This document shows, in pieces, positions 22,144-33,494 of a stretch of DNA of 64,000 bases. The DNA comes from Hofstenia miamia (taxonomy: Eukaryota > Xenacoelomorpha > Acoela), in contig SCFE01000080.1 in the NCBI GenBank assembly GCA_004352715.1, positions 776,506 through 840,505 on the forward strand, read 5' to 3'. Both the position numbers and the translations under genes were made by a program. Numbering within the stretch: position 1 is the stretch's first letter; every line of letters starts with the position of its first letter. The notes under the pieces were generated by a model. That model was given only the letters and a program-made list of their open reading frames with translations, was not told where the DNA came from and searched no databases.

Positions 22144-24452
22144 CAGTGGTGCAGATCCCTGGTGGGAGAAGCTTTTTGTCCATTGGTCTCCCTGCCCTTG
22201 AATCAGCCTTGAGGACTACTAGGATGCCTTCTCACTCTATGTTGTCTGTTTGTTGGTTCCTTGTTCTGTCCCTTCTGCCCTGGAGTCAACATCTAGTTTG
22301 AGAACTTCTGCGGACTCTCCTTCTCCTGTTTGTGGTTGAGAGCTCCTCTGGTTGTTGATTTCTGTGCACTCTCTTCTTCATTGGTGGGTGCATCATTTTC
22401 CTCTAATTTCCTAAATTAAGTTAGTAAATTTACATCCCATATTTCAGGGTCATATATAGGTTTATTTCTTGCTGTCTTTTGGGGCAGCACTCTCTGGCTT
22501 GTGCTATTGTTTCCAATGTCTGCTGTGTATTCATCGTCAAATCCTTCTTTGTGTAGGCTATCTAAATCATACATATCATATATAATTTCATTGCCATTAA
22601 TTCAGCATATTTTGAATTCAGTGTTCTCATCTATCCTCATCTCTTTGATTTCCACTGTTGCTCTCTTCAAATTTTGAAAATGTAATAGTCTATTGCTGTC
22701 TAACATGTATTCATTGTTTGGTAGTGTTTGTGTTATTGTGTGAGGGCCTGACCATACCATTTTCAACTTCTGGACTTGGTTTGTGTCTGTGAGTTTAATC
22801 AGTGTGAATGCGTATACCTTATCTCCTACTTTGTGTGCATGACTGTAAATTTTTTTATTGTAATTACACTGCTGTCTCACTGCTGATTTTTTTTATGTTG
22901 TGGCACATCTTTTTGTGTATCCCTGTGATTTGGTTCTTCAATTGTTTTACATATTCATTGTCCAGCTTTCCAATGTAGTTGGTGTATTGCATTGAAAGTG
23001 GGGTCGCCACTTCTCTTCCAAACATTGCCTTGAATGGTGAGACTCCAGTTGTTGCGTGCTCTGAGGTATTATAGTAATATTCAATCATCTTGATGACTTC
23101 TCTCCATCTGCTTCCCCCTATCCTTTATGTTGCTACTCTGATTAGCTTGATTAGTGTCTGACTGCTCCATTGGCCTGTGGGTGGTATGTAGTTGTCCATT
23201 TGCTTGCAATTTCCAGGAGTTTTGCCATTTCTTGGAAAAGTTCAATCTTGAATTGGGGCCCCTTATCTGTTATAATTGTCTCCATCAGCCCAAGTTGTAG
23301 TATCCATTTTTTTAGTACCAGTTCTGCTGTGGTTTCTGCCATGGTATTCCTCATTGGGACCATTCTTGCATATTTTGTAAAATTGTCTACCATCACCAGT
23401 AGATATTGGTAGCCTTCTGCGTCCTTTGATAACATCTCCAGGTCTATGTGGACTATTTCATTTGGTTGAGTTGCAATGATTTTTTCTAGTGGCGCCCTTT
23501 GTGTCAGAAAGTGTTGTTTGTTGTTAAGGAGGCATGTCATGCACTTATTAATGATATCCTTGGTGACTTTCCTCACAGCTGTCATTATGAACCTTGCATT
23601 GAAGGTCTTCTCCAACTGTGTGATTCCCAGGTGACCTTTCTCATGTATTTTCCTTATCAGTTCTCTTTTGAAGTAGTCAGGTATCACAATCTGGTTGTTG
23701 TTGGCTTCTACATATATTAATCTGTTCTTGTTGATTTTTCATTTGTAGTGTTCATAGTATCCTGCTGTTAATTTTTATAGTATTGTCAGAGGTTCTTCTA
23801 TCTTTTTTATGATTTCACCAAGGATTATGTTGTCTCTTTGTTTGTCCACTATTTCTTTTTCAGATATTTCTTCCCTCATTAGTATTGGTAGCACAGCTTG
23901 GTCTTTCTTATCCATGTTTATTTCTGGCAGTCCTTCGTACTCAGTGTGTGGCAAGAATTGGAATTGTCTCTTCTCTCCGTCTATTTTCAATGTGTCTCTC
24001 TGGTATTACGGCAGAAGTCCACGTTTTTATGCAGTGTGCCTCTCATGTGCTCAATCATAAATGTGAACTCATTTAAATATTCAATCCACTGTGACACTAT
24101 TCCGGACTTATCCCTGGAGAACTTTTTTAGCCAGGCTAATCAGCTGTTGTCTGTTTGTACTCTAAATTCCCTTCTGATGAGGAAATGTCGAAATTTTTTG
24201 ATATTTTCAATCAATGCAAGCATCTCTACTTTGGTAGATCCGTAGTTTTCTTTGCTTGCTCTCAGCTTGCAACTTAAAAACTAAATGGGAACTTCTTTTC
24301 GGTTTTTCATTTGTCCCAATGTTGCCCTGATTGCTACTTTGCTTGCATCACAGTCTAATATGAATTGTTCATTGTAGTCCAGTGTGTTGAGGGATGGTAG
24401 TTTTGCCAGTTCTTCTTTGATATTGTCCAGTTCCTCCTGCTCCTGCCAGGTC
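22144..24452 (-). mobile_element. Truncated family B Ty3/gypsy element (copy B1), pol fragment
   Basis: Minus-strand copy matching B2 positions of about 28385-30655. Read in sense, it has the RNase H start (FILDCDASK, 24281-24481), TDNS followed by a TGA, the tether region (23775-23990), and integrase at 23151-23687. The integrase has a His-x3-His and Cys-x2-Cys zinc module, HIDLEM and ITDKGPQF. The C-terminal domain is at 22602-23088, followed by the first part of the third-ORF region. Frames are broken after QANGA and elsewhere. Both ends are truncated: left against a MITE half, right against an LTR. Confidence 0.85.
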
Positions 24453-25660
24453 ACTGTATATCTATTGCTACTATATAACACTAGTTGTATTTCTGCGGGT
24501 AAGGATTTACTTGTTACATACTGCTTGACTTGTTGCTTCTGTTAACGTAAAGTAAACTAGAATTAACCATTCACTATTTAGGTGATAAAGCCATGTGGTA
24601 ATCTATCCAATGATTGATGATGGGCATCTGCCTGAAGCTGATCTCCACATCCAGTTCACCACTTCCTTCAATGTTCCATTTGGTTGAGTGCCACATCTCA
24701 GCTCATTGATACAGTTTATGTGTACCCTATCCTAGCTCAGTGTATACTCAAGACATGACAAAATTTGTCTACTTTGTAAAAGTGTTGTATCTATTCACAA
24801 CCAGACTTGTTACTAGCTGTTCATTTGATATTACATGTATGGTGTGTACTCAAGTCATGGCACAACTCGACTTAACTCTATTTTGCAAAAGTGTTCCATC
24901 TATTTGCAACCTGACTTGTTACTAGTTGTTCATTAAATACTACATGTAGCCATTACCAAAATATATTGGCTTTTCTAAATATATTAGTTTCAAGCAGGTT
25001 CCTAACTTACATTTATAATTTAATACATGTACAGTCACTTTATCAGTCATTTATAGGTCATTAATTTAGATCTAAAATAGTATTAATATATTTCCTAGGT
25101 TTTGGTCATCCAACTGTTTGTTGACAATCAATTATTCTAGAACATGTAGTAAAGATGTGAGAGAAATCCCCTACACCTAACTTAAGTGAACTTTCTTGGT
25201 CTGGCACAGGGACCCTAGAATCGTTCTCTGTGATGTATCCAGACCACTACTAAACACCACTCAATTAGCTCAACATCATATTAAATATTCAAACCATTAT
25301 AGTAGAACAAATAAGAATTCCAAATAAAATTCTTTATCAACTTCTTACAATGTTTTGTACCTATTTATAGTAAATTCAGAAAAGTACCTGTTGATTCAAA
25401 TTTAAACCTTTCATCTGCCAAGATGGCGGCTAAAAATAATGGAAGCAATTTCGCCCCTTCGTTTAGTCAAAAGTATTTTTATCAACTGATACTAATCTCT
25501 CTTTTTTGACACATATTGTTTCTTGGTTGCATAATACAAATAAATCTAAATTATTCTAATTGATTTGATTACTATATTTTTAATCATCTTTTCTTTGATC
25601 TTATTCCCATTCTGCTCAACGTTTTGCAGCTTATTTTAGATTTGTGTAGGTGATGCTACA
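24453..25660 (-). repeat. 3' LTR of B2, lacking its last 25 or so bases
   Basis: In element sense it begins TGTAGCATCA at 25660 beside the polypurine tract. It aligns to the LTR at 35268-36397 throughout but lacks that LTR's TGTAACATCCTCTA end, joining copy B1 at a shared CCAGG. Confidence 0.8.
25421..25431 (+). promoter_or_regulatory. YY1-like site in LTR
   Basis: AAGATGGCGGC matches the YY1 consensus exactly. The corresponding LTR at 35268 has diverged (CAGATGGCAGC). Binding is inference. Confidence 0.4.
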
Positions 25661-25677
25661 TGCCCTCCTCAGCTTGC
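25661..25677 (-). other. Polypurine tract of B2
   Basis: Minus strand GCAAGCTGAGGAGGGCA directly before the LTR start TGTAGCATCA. It closely resembles the family A tract at 3634. Confidence 0.75.
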
Positions 25678-28600
25678 ATTATTTTTAGCTCAGCTCACTC
25701 TCCTTGCACTAGGGTATCCGCCTTCCGAATTATTGATTCAGCCTGTTGATTAGCCCATGTGGTTTTCTCGAATTCAGTTTGTTTTGTCATCTTGAGGACT
25801 GCCTCTCATTGGGTTGTTACTGTTTTAGCATATTTTAGGAATCATGTTTCTTGAATGTCCTCACTATTGGCGTAATCTCTCATAGTTCGTTGATTTTTTG
25901 TGAGAATATTTCGTAGTATTTCTGGTATAGTTGTATTCCTTTGATTCCTATCATCAATGTCATTTGTGCATCAGCTCTGCTCATATGGGCTAGATCTTCT
26001 ATAATCTGATTGTTAGGGTAGAAGAACATGAATACTTTTCATAAACTATGGGTATTTGCTACATTTTGTAGAAGAAGCTAATGTTGTCTCTTACTTCTTG
26101 CTCAGTTATACTGTTAGGATCGTTCTTTTTGATCTGCATCATTGTAACAATTTCGACTCTTTTTGTGACATCATAATAGTGGTACTTTCTTTCCCAGATG
26201 TCCGTCCATACAATGTTGTTTAACNNNNNNNNNNNNAGAATAGCATTATTGCTCTTGGAGTTTGTTCTTCTATTTCTTTTCTGAGATCCTGTAGTTGTGT
26301 GTTAAAAGGTCTCCCTTGTGTATAGAGTTGATCTGGCGTTATTGTGCCTTCAATGTAGACCCTCTCTCTGTTGTCGTTTCTTAGCATTATCTCTTTTGAT
26401 TTTTTATAGTCATCTCATTCTACTATTGCTTTTGCTTTTTTCTCCATGTTTATGTATGATTTGTATTCATGCAGAAATGTTTTCACAACTTTGACGTCTT
26501 TCAGTAATCTCCATCATGGGAGGACCATTGGTATCACAATAGTTTCTGGTGGTGTGCAGATTAGAATCTTCATTTCAATTTGCCTTTCAATGTGTGGGTA
26601 TGGGCCTTCCATAGTTGGTGCTGTTGCTAATCCTATTGTAGTGGGGTAATTCATTTTGGCTTCCAGGATGGTGTTCCAGAATGCTTGTGTTAATCCCCTT
26701 CTGCTTAGTTTTAGTCGTATTTCTTCTTTGATGTCTATTCTTGCTGTTATACATTCAACGTCTACGGCTAATTGATTGTATGGTTTCAGTAGCTCTTCCA
26801 ATTCTGTTCATGTAAATGCTTCCATGAACATGAGCTTCATTGTTGCCACCATTTGTTGCTCTCTGATGTTTTCAAAGTTTCTTTCTTTGATATCTCTAGC
26901 TTCCCTGGTGACTTTTCAGTAGCCAGTGTATTTATTGGAGCTATTGCTATCTCATATTTTTTCAATTTTGCTAACTTATGTCGGGTGTGTCGTGAGATTG
27001 GAAGTTTTAATTCTGCCTCTTCAGTTGTAAATATTGCTAATATCCACGCCATTGTTCCATAGCGTATCTCCAGTGCATTTTTCTCTTCAAATAGTAGCTG
27101 TTTGAAATCCTTTTTCATGTTGAGCTCATAGGCTTTGTTTACTTCTGTTAGTGCCATTTCTACCAACTTGTGAAATTTTCGTGATGGTGCTTTGATTTTT
27201 ATTTCTGGCCAACCTTTCTCCACTTTCTGTTGTAGTTTCATATTTTTCCATATTGTTTGGATTTGTTGTAGATGCTCTTGTTGTTGTGTCAGACTGCACT
27301 TTATGAATAGTGTGTTGGCCTTTTCTATCCCATCTGTGTCTGATGTTAACTCAATTGTTTTTGTTTGTCTGTAGAGGTCAATTGTGATGCATGGATCTAC
27401 CATGATTCTGTAGATTTGTGCCCAGTAATCTATTTGTAGATCAAATCATATAAATTCTGGGATTATTGTGGTTCTTGATGGTCTCTCCCATGGGAATATG
27501 TTTTCAGTTAGCATGCATGCTTCTTGTAAGTGCTCGGGGATGTCTTCATTTGTTGATATTGTGATAATCACTACTCTCACTTTCTGCTTTTTTACCATTC
27601 TCAATGTTTCATCCATTTTCTTCTCCAAGTTTTTTGTGTATTCTTTTTGTTTAAGTACATGTATAATTGTAAGGTTTTCTTTGTCTATGTTAATTTCTGG
27701 TATCTCAGGTATTTTATCCTTTTATGCCATTAGAGCTTGTGTTGTATCTAGTGTGAAATCATCATTGAATATGATGTGCACTGTGCTTCACATATATGGT
27801 CTTTCCAATGTCTCATTCATTTCTTGTGGGTAACTTATAATCACGTTTACTTTTGGTCTGTTATTTGCATCGAGCATTATCTGTAAATTTTTTCCTTCAA
27901 TTTTCGCGACTTTCCATATGTGTGCTTTTGTTCTGGGGATAGTTTTGCGAATGCATTTTAGCGCATTCTTGATGTTCCTATAAAGTAGGGATGTAGAGTT
28001 TCTCCATCAATTTTAGCCATCTGCTTCTCTCTTTCTCTAGATCATACGGTTCTCTCCAAAGTAGTTTCCGAGGAGGCATGTAGCTGGGTCATCCTTAATG
28101 GTAATTTGCTGGTGCTCAGTTCACAGTCCAAGGGCTGTGAATCTGTGCTAATAGTTTCTACTGATTCGCCCTTGAATTGGCTCACAGTTACTCCTACTGG
28201 CACTTGACCAGTTGTGGTTCCAGTGGGGATAACATCAGCCTTGAATCGTTTTCACATCTCCACAGTTCTTCCACCACTTACACCTTCCCCTGCAACTCCT
28301 AGTGTCTCACCACCCTTGAATCAGCGTCGAGGACTCTTGCAGGGAAAGTTTAGCTGTGCACCAGTTTTCTGCATGCCCTTGAATCAGTGGTGCAGATCCC
28401 TGGTGGGAGAGGCTTCTTGTCCATTGGTCTCCCTCCCCTCACTCTACATCGTCTATTCATTGGTTCTTCATTCTCATCTCTTCTGCCCTTGAGTCAACAT
28501 CTGGTTTGAGAACTTCTGCGAACTCTCCTTTCTCCTGTTTATGGTTGAGAGCTCCTCTGGTTGTTGATTTCTGCGCACTCTCTTCTTCATTGGTGGGTGC

Positions 28601-28699
28601 ATCATTTTCCTCTAATTTCCTAAATGCAGTTAGTAAATTTATATCCCATATTTCAGGGTCATATATAGGTTTATTTCTTGCTGTCCTCTGGGGCAGCAC
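25678..28699 (-). pseudogene. Third ORF (ORF3) of family B, frameshifted
   Basis: Minus-strand region between integrase and the polypurine tract. Open pieces are 28457-28699, 27446-27628, 26837-27403, 26514-26801, and about 25990-26510 with a 12-N gap. Blocks in common with family A, in order: GETLHPYF, RPKVN, IMVDPCITIDL, LAVDVECITARI, GLTQAFW, QGRPFNTQLQDL and IVWTDIWERKYHYYDV. The piece at 26837-27403 is Lys/Glu-rich with long helical-looking stretches. No signal peptide, cleavage site or membrane anchor is seen. Function is unknown; it may be an envelope-position gene with another role. Confidence 0.7.
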
Positions 28700-31600
28700 T
28701 CTCCTGCTTGAGTTATCATCTCCAATGTCCGCTGTGTGTTTATCATCAAATTCTTCTTTGTGTAGGCTGTCTAAATTATAGATATCATATATAATTTCAT
28801 TGCCATTAATTTAGCATATTTTGAATTCAGTGTTCTCTTCTATCTTTGTCTCTTCAATGTCTGCTGTTACTCTCTTCAAGTTTTTAAAATGTAGTAGTCT
28901 ATTATTGTCTAACATGTATTCATTGTTTGGTAGTGTTTGTGTTATCATGTGAGGGCCAGACCATACTGTTTTCAACTTCCAGACTTGGTTTGTGTCTGTG
29001 AGTTTGATCAGTGTAAACGCATATACCTTATCTCCTACTTTGTGTGTGTGACCATGAATTTTTTTATTGTAATTATGCTGCTGTCTCACTGCTGATTTTT
29101 TTATGTTGTGGCACATCATTTCGTGAATCCCTGTGATTTGGTTCTTCAATTGTTTTACATAATCATTGTCCAGCTTTCCACTGTAGTTGGTGTATTGCAT
29201 TGAAAGTGGGGTTGCTGCTTCTCTTCCAAACATTGCCTTGAATGGTGAGACTCCAGTCATTGCGTGCACTGAGGTGTTTTAGTAATATTCTATCATTTTG
29301 ATGACTTCTCTCCATCTGCTTCCCCCTATCCTTGTTGTTGCTACTCTGATTAGCTTGATTAATGTCCAATTGAGTCACTCCACTGCTCCATTGGCCTGTG
29401 GATGATACGTGGTTGTTTACTTGCTTGTGATTTCCAGGAGTTTTGCCATTTCCTGAAAAAGTCCACTCTCAAATTGGGGCCCCTTATCTGTTATAATTGT
29501 CTCCATCAGCCTGAGTCACAGTATCCATTCCTTTAATACCAGTTCTGCTGTGGTTTCTGCCATGTTATTCCACATTGGGATCATCCTTGCTTACTTAGTA
29601 AAATTGTCTACCATTATTAGTAGATATTGGTAGCCTTCTGCGTCCTTTGATAACATTTCCAAGTCTATGTGGACTATTTCATTAGGTTGAGTTGCAATGA
29701 TTTTTTTCTAGCAGCGCCCTTATTGTTGGAAAGTGTTGTTTATTGTTGAGGAGACATGTTGTGCACTTATTAATGATATCCTTGATGAGTTTCCTTACAG
29801 CTGTCATTATGAACCTTGCATTGAAAGTCTTCTCTGTCTGTGTAATTCCCAGATGACCCTTCTCATGTATTTTTCATATCAGTTCTCTTTTAAAGTAGTC
29901 AGGTTATTGCTGGCTTCGACATATAATAATCTGTTCCTGTTAATTTTCCATTTGTAGCGTTCATAATATCCTGCTTTTATGTTGGATAGTGTTGTCTGAG
30001 GTTCTCCTATCTTTTTTATGATTTCACTTAGGATTATGTCATTTCTTTGTTTGTCTAGTATTTCTTGTTTGGATATCTATTCCCTCAGTAGTATTGGTAG
30101 TACCACTTGGCCTTTCTTGTCTACATTTATTTCTGGCAGTCCTTTGTGTAGCAAGAACTGGAATTGCTTCTTCTCTCTGTCCATTTTTACTGCGTCTCTC
30201 TGGTATTCCGGCAGTGATGTCCAGAAGTCCGCATTGTTATGCAGTGTGCCTTTCCTGTGCTCAATCATGAATGTGAACTCATTTAAATATTCAATCCACT
30301 GTGACACTATTCCGGACTTATCCCTGGAGAACTTTTTTAGCCAGGCTAATCAGCTGTTGTCTGTTTGTACTCTAAATTCTCTGCTGATGAGGAAATGTCG
30401 AAATTTCTTGATACTCTCAATCAATGCAAGCATCTCTACCTTAGTAGAGCCGTAGTTTTCTTCACTTGCTCTCAGTTTGCGACTGAAAAACTGAATGGGT
30501 ACTTCTTTCCCGTTTTTCATTTGTCCCAATGTTGCTCTGATTGCTACTTTGCTTGCGTCACAGTCTAATATGAATTGTTCATTATAGTCTGGTGTGTTGA
30601 GGGATGGTAGTTTTGCCAGTTCTTCTTTGATATTGTCCAGTTCTTCCTGCTCCTGCCAAGTCCATATGAACAGCACTGATTTTCTCATCAATTTGGTCAT
30701 CTTCACTGTCTTGCCAGCTATGTTAGGAATAAAAGTTCCATAATAATTGAAGAATCCCATGATCCTCTGTATGTCTTTTTTATTGTTTGGCTTTTCTATT
30801 TTCTTGGTCATTTCTCTGGCGTTGTCCTTCATGCATATTCTTCCCTTTTCTATCGTTCTTCTGAGGAACACTATTTTTTCTTTGAGAATGTCACACTTAT
30901 TTCCATTGATCTGAAGTCCCGCATTTTCCAAGATTGTCAACATTCTCTCCAATTTCTCCAGATGTTCTTGGATTGTGTTGCTTGTCACTATGATGTCATC
31001 TATATAGGCGTCGACCCCTTCCTCCATTCTATGTGTCTTATTCTTTAGTACCTTCGTGATGTACCTCTGAAAGGTTGCTGGTGCATTACAGAGTCCAAAC
31101 ACCATATATATCCATTCGTATAGCCCATATGGAGTTATAAATGCTGTCTTCTCAATGTTGTCCTCTTCCATCTTTACTTGCCAGTAGGCTGTGCATAGGT
31201 CTAGTGTTGTAAAGTATTTATGCTTACTGGCTTCATAGTGCATGTCTTCTATCTGTGGTAGAGGATATGAGTCCTTTTTTGTCTCTTTGTTCAACTTGCA
31301 AAAATCAATGCATAAATGATACTTGTCTCCCTGTTTTATGAACATGGTTGGTGCTGCATTTGGGCTCTTGCTTGGCCGAATAATTTTGTTGTTGATTAAC
31401 TCTTCCAATATGTGATTATATTCATCTTTCATCTGTTCAGGCACCCTTCTGACTGGCAGCTTGATCAGTTTGTCTGTTGTTGTGACTATTCTATGTTTCT
31501 TGCCCACTGCCTGCCCCACAATTATTTCTCTGTAGTTGAATATACATTTATGTTTTTCTAACAATTTCCTTAGTTGTGTGATCTCCCATTCCTCTAGATG

Positions 31601-31840
31601 TGAGTAGTCTTCATTATTTATCTCAGGTGTTCTATATGTGTCTTCCTCTTCTGCTTTCATCCCAATGCCCTTGAGTCAGCTTTTGGGAGTACTTTTAACT
31701 TTGATGGTGTTTGTCCACTCACCCTTGAGTTGGCCATGTGCTTTCATCATTACTCCATTAATAGCTATTGTTAACATATTTATTGTATCAAGGTTTGTCA
31801 GGATCATTATTGATGCACAGTTGTTATGAGTTGGTGCTCT
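28700..31840 (-). pseudogene. pol of B2: protease region, reverse transcriptase, RNase H, integrase
   Basis: Polyprotein that copies element RNA into DNA and integrates it. The longest intact part, 30350-31660 (436 residues), holds the reverse transcriptase: LCIDFCKLNKETKKDSYPLP, FTTLDL with a catalytic Asp, FGLCNAPATFQRY and YIDDIIV. RNase H follows: FILDCDASK, TKVEMLAL and VQTDN. A TGA at 30350-30352 interrupts RNase H, and the same frame then runs on to 30077. The integrase zinc module and core are in broken frames (about 29380-29960), and the C-terminal domain is 28811-29269, ending FKIC and a stop. The protease part (31680-31840) is degraded with no clear D-[ST]-G. Confidence 0.85.
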
Positions 31841-33474
31841 ACTTAGTTTTGCAACTCCTTGTTAGTTGGCAATACTTCATCTATTTCATCTTCTGTCTGC
31901 AGTACATCTTCTTCGTCATAATAGGCTTCTTCACCCCCAATTATGTTTATCTGTTTTGGGCAGTCTGGTTTTTTATGTCCTTTCTGTCCACAACCATAAC
32001 ACTTGATGTCTTTCTCCTTTACCTTTCTAGTCTTCCCATCTTTTCCTTTTACTTTTATTATTTTTTCTGGTTTTGTTTCAGTGTAAGTTTTGTTTGGGAT
32101 GCGTGGTTTGAGGTTGTTTCTCCATGTTGATCCCTCTCTATGCCATGTGGCCTTTTTCTAAATGTGGGTGTTGTTCTCAATGGTTGCTTGTATGTTGACC
32201 ACCTTTCTAATCATTCTTTCCAACTTGTCTTCAACATCACATTTAATCTTGAACTGCATTCTAATGCTTTCTGGCATCCCCTTGCAAATGTGTGAGAACA
32301 AATCATATTTAGAATATCTGTTTTCTCTTGAACTAAGCATTAACAATCATTTGACTTGTTGCATATAATTTCAAATGTCAACAGTTTTTCTCATTTTCAC
32401 TGTGTTTAGAATGATTTGATATTGATTTTTAAAACTTTTGTTTTCACAGTAATTTATGAAATCTCTAATCAGCAATTGGTAATTTCTTTTAGTTTCTTTT
32501 TCTAGGAGCAAGTAGTGTTATGAAGCTGCCCCAGTTAAGTATAATGGGAGTCTTGCTGCTGCTGCCTGTTGGCTCACTTTGCAATCTGCCATTGTTAATT
32601 CAAACATTTGTAACCATTTGGCAAATATTGGATTATAACCATCTACCCTTCCATTAAACTTGGGTAGGGTTGCCTTACAAGGTATCATATTGTAGAATCA
32701 TGCCAACCTTCATACTAGTAAGTCTTTGCTTAATTTAGGGGCTGCTGTGACAATTGGTTCCTCCTTAGATAGTATGGTAGGTGACAGACTCCAATCTCCA
32801 TCTCTCTTCTTTCAGTTCTATTGTTAAGCTGTTAACTGTTTAAACTATTATCTCATCAACTAATATTGATACGAAACTAACAACTATTGTTTTAGATCCA
32901 AGACATGAGACAGAGGGTACAAAGTACAGGGTACACTTACCCGACCTGCAACAAAGCACAAAAGAGGAATTGAAGAATTATGCTACCACGAGTATTTCCA
33001 TACAATACTGAAACATCGATAGAGATACCAACCACAATTCAGATGACTCAGTGTAGTAGTCTTCCATTTTCTTGATGGCAATTCTGGGATCCTGTTGAAG
33101 TGCTTCTGTTTGGTTTCAGGTAACTCTCTCTATTGACTAGTTGCTTTTCCNNNNNNNNNNNNNNNNNNNNNNNNNNNNNNNNNNNNNNNNNNNNNNNNNN
33201 NNNNNNNNNNNNNNNNNNNNNNNNNNNNNNNNNNNNNNNNNNNNNNNNNNNNNNNNNNNNNNNATTTTTCTCTTTGGTTTGTAGTGGTCTTCCATTTTCT
33301 TGATCGCGATTCCGGGATCCTGTTGAAGTGCTTCTGTTTGGTTTCAGGTAACTCTCTCTATTGACTAGTTGCTTTTCCATGAAACTGTTTGTTGCTTGTT
33401 TCCACTTTTACTTGTAGCTCTTGTCATTGTATGCGGATAGTTCCACTGAATGTTTCTTCTTAAAAGTTGCTGTT
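31841..33474 (-). pseudogene. gag of B2 with CCHC zinc knuckle
   Basis: The Gag protein packages element RNA. The minus strand at 31960-32003 encodes KCYGCGQKGHKKPDC, a perfect C-x2-C-x4-H-x4-C knuckle, preceded by a Lys-rich stretch. Upstream, 32158-32346 gives part of a capsid-like region (SHICKGMPESIRMQFKIK), separated from the knuckle by one TAG at 32158-32160. Further upstream the frames are broken. Near 33050-33390 a segment reading ESYLKPNRSTSTGS occurs twice around a 113-N gap. Confidence 0.75.
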
Positions 33475-33477
33475 CTT

Positions 33478-33494
33478 GGCTGTCACAGTCGCCA
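33478..33494 (-). other. Primer-binding site of B2
   Basis: TGGCGACTGTGACAGCC on the minus strand directly abuts the LTR end (GATGTTACA). A TGG start pairs with a tRNA CCA end. The sequence is close to the tRNA-Arg-type sites of some insect Ty3 elements, as I recall them. Confidence 0.65.

Noticed and set aside
25678-28699. ORF3 as a classical fusion envelope
   Set aside because: No signal peptide, furin-like site, fusion peptide or membrane anchor could be seen in either family.
28214-28781. Plus-strand frames opposite the family B element
   Set aside because: Shadows of the minus-strand gag-pol-ORF3 coding sequence.
30340-30360. TGA as a reassigned or Trp codon
   Set aside because: TGA occurs where Trp is not expected in RNase H, and the synthetase exons use the standard code.
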